Shown piece after piece: positions 58,678 through 64,000 of a DNA stretch of 64,000 nt. The stretch is taken from contig OZ244872.1 in NCBI GenBank assembly GCA_965221215.1, positions 1,426,001-1,490,000 of the forward strand, written 5' to 3'. The notes under the pieces were generated by a model. That model was given only the letters and a program-made list of their open reading frames with translations. It was not told the origin of the DNA and made no database searches. The stretch's first letter is position 1; each line of letters starts with the position of its first letter. This DNA comes from Aldehydirespirator sp965221215 (lineage in GTDB: Bacteria > Actinomycetota > Acidimicrobiia > Acidimicrobiales > Aldehydirespiratoraceae). The position numbers were made by a program, and so were the translations under genes.

Positions 58678-59959
58678 GAGTGGCTGCGAAGAGTGGTTCG
58701 GCTTGGGCCTCGGTGGGCTGGCGCTGTTTGTGTGGGCCGCCGCGCCCTGTGGTTTGGGGTGGGCTGTTGTTTGGGGGTGGGTCTGGGGCTCGGGCGGGGC
58801 CGTGTCGGATGCGCTCCGGGGGTTTGATGGTGCACAGGTCGCCGCTGGGCGCGACTCGCCAACCGTGGTGGTGGACCTTGTCGTGGCATCCCCAGCACAA
58901 CAGCATCAGGTTGTCGATGTCGGTGGGCCCGCCCTGTGATCTCGGCTGTATGTGGTGGGCCTGGCACACCGCGTAATGCTCGCCGCAGCCCGCACAGCCG
59001 CCGTAGCGGGCCACCAGCGCGTCCATCTGGGCCTTGGTCGGCCGCGGCAGTGCTGGTCCCCTCCACAGCGGCACGCCCTTGCTGCTGTACACGATTCCCA
59101 CGATCGGCGAGTCGCAGAAATGCTCCTCGAGCACGCTGGGCGGTATCGCCGCGCCGCCGGCTACCTCCGCGAACGCCTTGTCGCCGTCAGGGCTCAAATG
59201 CTGCACGATGGCCACATCGGCCGAAGGCGCCTTGTTGCTGCGTGTGCTCGTATCCGTCGCGGTGAGGGTGTCCAGCGCGTCGGCCATGCGCTGGTCGAGG
59301 CTCCGCTTGTTGGCGGGCATCTTCAAGTCACAGCGGCGCAGCCGCTCAGCCTCCACCAAGAACCGCTTGCGCACCCTAGCGCCGGCCACCGGATCCAACT
59401 CGCCCCGCAGATGCACCATCCCATCATCGCCGTCCCAGAAACTCAGCCTGCGCCGAGCCCGCAGACGCCGATACCACGCCTCGCCCCCGTCGTTTTGGCG
59501 CTGCGCGACCCAGCGGCCCGTCTCACGCGCGAATCGCTCCGGCGACAGCGCCGCAGCCTTCTCGAGCAGATCCCCATCCTGTTGCACCTGCTCCGCGGGA
59601 ACCTGCTCGCAGGCCCGAGCCAGGGTCTTGGCATTGGCCAACGAGATCTCACCGTCGGTGACGGCATCGCGCACAGCGGGCATCGACTGCAGCCGCTGCG
59701 CCGCCTTCACCTGCCCGGCAGCATCCCTTCGAGACATCCCAGCCGCCTCAGCGAGAACCCCCGCGCCGCCGTCTCGGTGGCGCTCCCCGGCCGCTACCAA
59801 AGCAGCAGCATCAGCCTGCAACACCGCCACCTGCGCCGCCAACGCCTTGGACTCCGACAACACCCGGCGAGCGTCCACAGTCGAAATAGCCCCCGAGTTG
59901 ACCGCACCGATCAACTCCGCCAAACCATCCCGCACCCGCCGAACAACCCCGAAATCCAT
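58661..59959 (-). CDS. DUF222-HNH protein, paralogue of the gene at 267-1583
   Basis: 432 aa. DUF222 part with AGERHRDGGAGVLAEAAGMSRRD, then the HNH domain HIQPRSQGGPTDIDNLMLLCWGCHDKVHHHGW with CAGCG upstream. ATG 59959 was chosen over GTG 59965, because it lies exactly 16 nt after TACCCCT as in the paralogue. The last residues TQRPSE and the TAG come from a dispersed repeat, so the original C-terminus was replaced. Function is unknown. Confidence 0.87.
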   Translation of the reverse strand: MDFGVVRRVRDGLAELIGAVNSGAISTVDARRVLSESKALAAQVAVLQADAAALVAAGERHRDGGAGVLAEAAGMSRRDAAGQVKAAQRLQSMPAVRDAVTDGEISLANAKTLARACEQVPAEQVQQDGDLLEKAAALSPERFARETGRWVAQRQNDGGEAWYRRLRARRRLSFWDGDDGMVHLRGELDPVAGARVRKRFLVEAERLRRCDLKMPANKRSLDQRMADALDTLTATDTSTRSNKAPSADVAIVQHLSPDGDKAFAEVAGGAAIPPSVLEEHFCDSPIVGIVYSSKGVPLWRGPALPRPTKAQMDALVARYGGCAGCGEHYAVCQAHHIQPRSQGGPTDIDNLMLLCWGCHDKVHHHGWRVAPSGDLCTIKPPERIRHGPARAPDPPPNNSPPQTTGRGGPHKQRQPTEAQAEPLFAATQRPSE

Positions 59960-59988
59960 GCTCACAGCATGTCATAGGGGTACGACAG
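59960..59988 (-). promoter_or_regulatory. PafBC-like DNA-damage promoter, leaderless
   Basis: On the minus strand CTGTCGTAC (59988-59980), 8 nt, CATGCT (59971-59966), and ATG 6 nt later. It matches TGTCR-N11-xAnnnT and has the same distances as the element at 1584-1612. Confidence 0.55.
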
Positions 59989-60021
59989 CCACCCGTCCGA
60001 GCCGCTGATCGACCCTATAGC

Positions 60022-60129
60022 CGCGACAACCGCCCCCGCCTTGGGGCAAGCGCGACTCCTCGCAGAATGGATCCCTCGGGCGCTGGCCCACACGCGACAA
60101 CCGCCCCCGCCTTGGGGCAAGCGCGACTC
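60022..60129. repeat. Direct duplication of 37 bp, 71-bp offset, intergenic
   Basis: The 37 bp at 60022-60058 recur without change at 60093-60129. The unit contains CCGCCCCCGCCTTGGGGCAA, whose CCCC/GGGG arms can form a small hairpin. It lies upstream of the DUF222-HNH promoter, in a 365-bp gene-free stretch that otherwise holds copy 13 of the dispersed repeat. Confidence 0.85.
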
Positions 60130-60264
60130 GGCAAGTCCCATCGCGTCGCAGAGGGGTCATAGCCACGCTTGTGCACCGCGCTCGCCAGCCGCCCAAACCC
60201 TGTTGACTCAGCCGCGGCTTTGCTCTCGTGAGCCGCGACCGCCGGCCTGGATCGCTCGGCCTCC
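60130..60264 (+). repeat. Dispersed repeat, strongly diverged (copy 13)
   Basis: GCGTCGCAGAGGGGTCAT, CACGCTTGTGCACCGCGCTC, AGCCGCCCAAACC and ATCGCTCGGCCTC follow the order of the full-length unit with many changes. No gene was seen in 60265-60324. Confidence 0.6.
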
Positions 60265-60324
60265 CATCTGCCTGACCGGTCAAGTGGGGCAACGCCTCAG
60301 CTCATCCGCTCGGTTGAGGCTCGT

Positions 60325-60825
60325 TCAGGCCGGCCGGCGGGTTAGGCGGCCGGTGGTTCGCAGTGTTCGGCGGCGCTGGGGGTCATTGAGGACGAAACGG
60401 CGGGCGGTCCAGGCCAGGCCCGCGATGCCGAGGAGTTCGAGGACGATCAGCACGGCCAGGGGGCGGTCGTACTCGGGGGGCACGCCGTGGCCCACTCCCC
60501 CGCTGCCTCCAACCGGCCACCAGAACAGCGCGGTGCGCGACCAGGCACCGCTGGCCACCAGGAACACCAGCAGGCCGATGGGCAGCCCGATCCAGCGCCG
60601 TCGCCTGAGCCGTCGACCCCGGCCCGCGGTCGCAGCCATCACCGCGGTGAGCGCTACCACACTGCCGGCCAGCGTGTGCAGCACCCAGGGCGAGCCGGTC
60701 AGGTTCTCGACCAGGGGCAGGACCGAGCCCCCGGCCACAACGCGGTAGTCGACGCCGCTGCTGCCGAAGACTAGGGCCACAACCACCACCGCACAGGCCA
60801 CGAACCACAAGAACATGGCCTTCAA
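60325..60825 (-). CDS. Four-helix membrane protein of unknown function
   Basis: 166 aa. Membrane helices at about 4-21, 48-67, 78-98 and 121-141, with a basic loop GRGRRLRRRR between helices 2 and 3 and a basic C-terminus. No family recognised. It lies 24 bp downstream of the zinc-ribbon gene on the same strand and is probably co-transcribed. Confidence 0.7.
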   Translation of the reverse strand: MKAMFLWFVACAVVVVALVFGSSGVDYRVVAGGSVLPLVENLTGSPWVLHTLAGSVVALTAVMAATAGRGRRLRRRRWIGLPIGLLVFLVASGAWSRTALFWWPVGGSGGVGHGVPPEYDRPLAVLIVLELLGIAGLAWTARRFVLNDPQRRRTLRTTGRLTRRPA

Positions 60826-60849
60826 GCCCAGCGGTGCCGAGCGCCCACT

Positions 60850-61605
60850 TCAGCGCAGGACTAGCCGCCCGCATTCGGCGCAGCCCAGCACTTCGCCTTC
60901 GGCGCAGCGCTTGATGCGGGCCACCTCGACCGCAGGCATCTGTTGGGGGCAGCCACAGCCCGTGGACGGATCGAAGGTGACCGCCGTGCTCGGGCCGAAC
61001 GTCTGGCGCAGCCGCTCGTAGTCGGCCACCGCCGACGCCTCGATGCGAGCCGCGACCTCGCTTCTGGTCGCCGCCAGCGTCGCGAGCTGCTCGTCGATGG
61101 CCGCCTCCTCGGCCGCCAACTCGGCCTCCAGCACCGTCACCCTCTCGTCACCGGCGGCGCGCTGCTCCTCGAGAGCCTCGGCCTGCCCGCTCAACTCCTC
61201 GGCCTCCAACAGAGCCTCGATAGCCCGCTCCTCCAACACACCCTGGCGCGAGCGCAGTCCGGCGATCTCGTCCTGCAGGGCTTGGAGGTCTCGGATGGCG
61301 GTCAACTCGCCGGAGTACAGCCGGTTGTCGTCCACATCGGCTTTGGCCTCGATGATGGCGGCCTCGTCCTCCAGGCGCTTCTGGCGGGTGAGCACCTCAA
61401 CGCGCTGCAGGGCCACCGTGTCGATCTGCTGCTGCCGCTCGCGCTGCTCGGACCGGACCGTCTCCAACTCCCGACGCAACTCCAGGGTGGCCCGCCGGTG
61501 CTGGAGTTGCTCCGTGGAGGTATCGATCTCCTGGATCTCCAGCAGCGGGTGAGCTTGCTCCTGGTCGTCAGGAGCCTCGCCTTCCTGCGAGTCGGCTTCG
61601 GGCAC
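60850..61605 (-). CDS. Coiled-coil protein with C-terminal zinc ribbon
   Basis: 251 aa. Residues about 20-190 form a charged coiled coil with DDNRLYSGELTAIRDLQALQDEI, typical of the C4-type zinc-ribbon family (CdsZ/DUF164-like). The C-terminus has CGCPQQMP and CAECGRLVL as the two metal-binding halves. Function is unclear; nucleic-acid binding has been proposed for relatives. Confidence 0.85.
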   Translation of the reverse strand: MPEADSQEGEAPDDQEQAHPLLEIQEIDTSTEQLQHRRATLELRRELETVRSEQRERQQQIDTVALQRVEVLTRQKRLEDEAAIIEAKADVDDNRLYSGELTAIRDLQALQDEIAGLRSRQGVLEERAIEALLEAEELSGQAEALEEQRAAGDERVTVLEAELAAEEAAIDEQLATLAATRSEVAARIEASAVADYERLRQTFGPSTAVTFDPSTGCGCPQQMPAVEVARIKRCAEGEVLGCAECGRLVLR

Positions 61606-61618
61606 GGCGAGACACTAA

Positions 61619-61777
61619 GAGCGTGCGCGGGTTGGTACAAGCCCATCGCGCCGCAGCGGGATCAACCCCGCTCTTGTTCGCTTCGCTCACGGGTCGCCAA
61701 GACCCGACAACGCAGCCCATGGCCTCGCTCCGCCTTGCCTGGATTGCCAGCGGAGTCGATCCATCCGCTCGGCCTCT
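61619..61777 (+). repeat. Dispersed repeat, diverged long copy (copy 14)
   Basis: GAGCGTGCGCGGGTTGGTA, CGCCGCAGCGGGATCA, CCGCTCTTGTTCGCTTCGC, then a different loop and CCGCTCGGCCTCT. It lies between the divergent zinc-ribbon and Gfo/Idh genes, so here it is at 5' ends. Confidence 0.75.
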
Positions 61778-61839
61778 GCGAGTGCACGCGGATTGATGGC
61801 AAGCCTCTCGCCGCGCGGTGAGTATGCGACGATGGCGCA

Positions 61840-62865
61840 ATGACCTCTGTGGGAATCGTCGGCGCAGGCCGGGCTGCCACCCTTCACGCCGAGGCCGTGC
61901 GAGCCACCAGGGGCGTGCACCTCGCCGGGGTGACGGCGCGGTCGACCGACTCGCCGCGGGCGACGGCTCTGGCGGCTGCGCTGGATTGTCCGGTGCTGAC
62001 GATCCGGGAGTTGAGCCGCGCCTGCGATGTGGCTGTCGTCGCCACTCCGCCGGCTTCGCGGATCGAGGCGCTGGCCGAATTGGCTTCGTCGCGGCGGATT
62101 GGGGCCGTGCTGGTGGAGTCGCCCGCAGCAACCAACCTCGACGGCATTACCGCTCTCGGGTCGGCGTTCGCGGATCATCCGATCATGGCGGTGGCGAACC
62201 TGCTGCACGCACCGGCCGTGCGCCGGATGCTGGGCGCGGTCGCCGCCATGGACCCGCACCACCTGGCGTTGCGGCTGGCCGTGCCGGACCCGACCCGCGG
62301 TCCGCAATCCGGCCGTACCTTCGGAGGCGGCGTGACCATGGATCCCGCCTCCGGCTTCTGGCCGGTCGTGATGACCGCTCTGGGAGCGGCCATTGAGTCG
62401 GTGGCTGCGTCTCGACTCGACGCCGTCGACGGGATCGACCGGGCCGCCGAGGTGGTGCTGCACGCTGCGAACGGACGGCCAGCTCGGGCCGAGCTGCGGT
62501 GGGGCGCGGCCGTGGCGGAGGCATCTCTGGAAGCTGCCGACGCGGCCCATGTGGCCCGGGTGGATGTGTGGCCCGTGCCCACAGTCGAAATCGACGGCGT
62601 TCCTGTAGAAGCGGGGGTGGGTCAGCCCGCGGCATCGCAGCACCCGCTGGTTGCGCTCGGATTCACAGCCCAGATCGAGCGGCTGGTCCGGGTCGGCTGT
62701 GGCGAGGCCGAACCGTGGCCCGACTTGGCCTCCGCCTCAGCGGCTCTGACCGTGGCGGTCGCGGCCGCGCTGTCGGCCCAACGCCACGGCGCCGACGTCA
62801 GGGTCTCCGATGTGCCCCGCCACCTCTCACCGTTCGAGATTCTGACAGGGCGCGCAAATTGGTGA
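61840..62865 (+). CDS. Gfo/Idh/MocA-family oxidoreductase
   Basis: 341 aa. GIVGAGRAATLHAEAV is the NAD(P) loop; VAVVATPP and VLVESPAATNLDG are the Rossmann follow-ups, the latter replacing the usual EKP with ESP. The active-site Lys position is therefore Ser, so catalysis may differ. The substrate is unknown. The last residues GRANW and the TGA are supplied by the left end of a dispersed repeat. Confidence 0.8.
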   Translation: MTSVGIVGAGRAATLHAEAVRATRGVHLAGVTARSTDSPRATALAAALDCPVLTIRELSRACDVAVVATPPASRIEALAELASSRRIGAVLVESPAATNLDGITALGSAFADHPIMAVANLLHAPAVRRMLGAVAAMDPHHLALRLAVPDPTRGPQSGRTFGGGVTMDPASGFWPVVMTALGAAIESVAASRLDAVDGIDRAAEVVLHAANGRPARAELRWGAAVAEASLEAADAAHVARVDVWPVPTVEIDGVPVEAGVGQPAASQHPLVALGFTAQIERLVRVGCGEAEPWPDLASASAALTVAVAAALSAQRHGADVRVSDVPRHLSPFEILTGRANW

Positions 62866-62998
62866 GAGCCGGTCGCGTCGCAGCGGGGTTATTCCCGCTC
62901 TTGTTCGCTGCGCTCACGGGCCGCCCAAACCACAGGCGACACAGCCCACGGCCTCGCCCGTATGGGGCCGGAATCGCTCGCCTAGTCGCTCGGCCTCT
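62847..62998 (+). repeat. Dispersed repeat, full-length, alternative loop (copy 15)
   Basis: 152 bp from AGGGCGCGCAAATTGGTGA to GCTCGGCCTCT, with the CCCAAACCACAGGCGACACAG loop. It overlaps the 3' end of the Gfo/Idh gene. Confidence 0.9.
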
Positions 62999-63051
62999 GA
63001 GCGAAGCCCGACGCTGACTCGAAGGCCACGAGAACCCCCGATGCGATGCGC

Positions 63052-63735
63052 TCAGTCTTCGGCTTCGGGCTGCTCTGGCGCGGTTCCTGAGCGGCGCACG
63101 ACCAGGCGGTCTTTTCCCGCGTCCATGCCGGGGAGTTGGGGCTGCACGCCCGCCTCGCCCCGCCAGGCGGTGAAGCGCTCCATCACTAGGTGCTCGACCT
63201 GCGCCCAGTTGCGGGCTCGGGGGTCGGCCTCGTCGCGGTTGTAGGGCTGGTCGAACACGATCACATCGTTGCCGCTCAACCTCAGCGCGGCGATGTTGTG
63301 GGCCGCGTCGTCCACGTAGCAGTCGGCCTCCACCTCGGGCTTGTGGCCCAAGAAGCAGATGTCGCGATAGGGGATGCGCTCGGCGTCGAGCCACTGCACC
63401 GTGTCGGCCACCGCCTCGGCGTGGCCCCAGTTGACGTAGAGCCGATGGGTGATCACCCGGATCCACACTCCGGCGTCGGACAGTCGCCACAGGGCCTCGG
63501 CCGCGCCTTCGATGGCAGGCAGCCGGGCCAGGAACCGGTGCTCGCTGACCGCGGAGCCGTGGTACTGCTCGAACTCGCCGGGGCCGATCCCCCACTCCCG
63601 GAAGTCGTAGGACCGCTCCTCTGGCAGCGAGGCCGGGTCGATGCCCCGCAGTTCGGCGATGAACTGGGCGAACCCTGCGGTGTAGTCGGCCACGACCCCG
63701 TCGAGGTCCACGCCGAACACGAACCGGTCGCTCAC
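63052..63735 (-). CDS. 5'(3')-deoxyribonucleotidase-like HAD protein
   Basis: 227 aa. VDLDGVVADYTAGF is the HAD nucleophile motif, VITHRLY the second, and DCYVDDAAHNI the acidic third motif. The pattern fits the NT5C-type nucleotidases, which dephosphorylate nucleoside monophosphates. Lys of motif III is likely in GHKPEVEADC. It stands alone between a repeat and the Dyp peroxidase end. Confidence 0.83.
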   Translation of the reverse strand: MSDRFVFGVDLDGVVADYTAGFAQFIAELRGIDPASLPEERSYDFREWGIGPGEFEQYHGSAVSEHRFLARLPAIEGAAEALWRLSDAGVWIRVITHRLYVNWGHAEAVADTVQWLDAERIPYRDICFLGHKPEVEADCYVDDAAHNIAALRLSGNDVIVFDQPYNRDEADPRARNWAQVEHLVMERFTAWRGEAGVQPQLPGMDAGKDRLVVRRSGTAPEQPEAED

Positions 63736-63809
63736 GGTTCAGCGAGCGCCCCGGCGCGAACCGTCTTCAAGCCGCGGCGCGCGTCAGGAACCCCAACGGG
63801 GACGGGTCT

Positions 63810-63824
63810 GTCCGCTCGGCCTCT
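63810..63824 (+). repeat. Dispersed repeat remnant (copy 16)
   Basis: TCCGCTCGGCCTCTA, only the right end, at the TAG stop of the peroxidase gene. Confidence 0.55.
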
Positions 63825-64000
63825 AGGCCAGGGCCGCGTCGAGTGCCTCCACCGACGGTGCGAAGTAGAACGATCCCGACGCCGGCGTGGAGTAGTGGGT
63901 TATGGCATCGGGCTCCTGGCCGTTGATGCCGTACATGGCGTCCATACGCTCGCGCATCGGGGCCTGGGTCTTGCAGAACCCCATGAAGTACAGCCCGACG
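63823..64000 (-). CDS. Dyp-type peroxidase, C-terminal fragment cut by window edge
   Basis: The last 59 codons are visible: LYFMGFCKTQAPMRERM, then ITHYSTPASGSFYFAPS. This is the usual C-terminal heme-pocket region of Dyp-type peroxidases. The active-site Asp and His lie outside the window. The TAG stop is the edge of a dispersed repeat. Confidence 0.8.
   Translation of the reverse strand, partial: VGLYFMGFCKTQAPMRERMDAMYGINGQEPDAITHYSTPASGSFYFAPSVEALDAALA

Noticed and set aside
60022..60129. CRISPR-like repeat-spacer-repeat at the 37-bp duplication and at the other 68-74 bp duplications
   Set aside because: Only two units per locus, repeats differ between loci, several include coding ends, and there are no cas genes.

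Overview
This is a high-GC stretch of an actinobacterial chromosome. Evidence for the phylum: a full mraZ-to-ftsZ division cluster followed by pgeF, yggS, sepF, yggT and divIVA, a bacterial proteasome activator (Bpa), DUF222-HNH and DUF3040 proteins, a group III phosphofructokinase, a MtrAB-like operon, and several promoters that appear leaderless. A class such as Acidimicrobiia would fit, but that is inference. MurE carries the DNPR motif, so the peptidoglycan is probably of the meso-diaminopimelate type.

Layout. 1-4140: partial Phd-type antitoxin, a DUF222-HNH gene and a DUF262-DUF1524-AlbA_2 fusion that looks like a restriction/defence enzyme. 4223-7297: thiolase/DUF35 pair, nitroreductase, unknown gene. 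7485-12771: dnaE, bpa and a complete IS982-like element. 13076-14697: Rrf2 regulator divergent from a phosphodiesterase-like gene, with a palindrome between them. 14901-35576 (minus strand): rluD, lspA, a DksA-like gene, divIVA, yggT, sepF, yggS, pgeF, ftsZ, ftsQ, murB, murC, murG, ftsW, murD, mraY, murE, ftsI, ftsL, rsmH, mraZ. murF is absent from its usual place. 35934-37619: lipoate-ligase-like, HNH and a small conserved gene. 37653-42224: MoxR-DUF58-transglutaminase operon. 42301-47305: DUF3040, dinB, then a small membrane protein with a response regulator, sensor kinase and GerMN lipoprotein. 47450-53705: pfkA, glucokinase, SRPBCC, glycosyltransferase, queG and trpD. 53784-54138: RNase P RNA. 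54261-58384: a two-gene McrBC-like restriction system. 58661-64000: second DUF222-HNH gene, membrane protein, zinc-ribbon coiled-coil protein, Gfo/Idh oxidoreductase, 5'-nucleotidase and the C-terminus of a Dyp-type peroxidase.

Three patterns go beyond ordinary annotation. (1) A dispersed repeat family of up to about 140-160 bp occurs at about 16 places in 64 kb, mostly at stop codons. It supplies the last codons of at least three genes, encodes the start of lspA, and lies as an open-frame insertion inside queG. (2) Six unrelated short duplications have copies 68-74 bp apart. Three lie at gene junctions (glk/pfkA, ftsI/murE, ftsW/murG) and create chains of 7-24-codon mini-ORFs with overlapping stop and start codons, resembling mycobacterial MIRUs in architecture. 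(3) Both DUF222-HNH genes have the same upstream element, which matches the PafBC (RecA-independent) DNA-damage promoter and ends exactly where a leaderless ATG would be. These patterns were read by eye; no searches were run.
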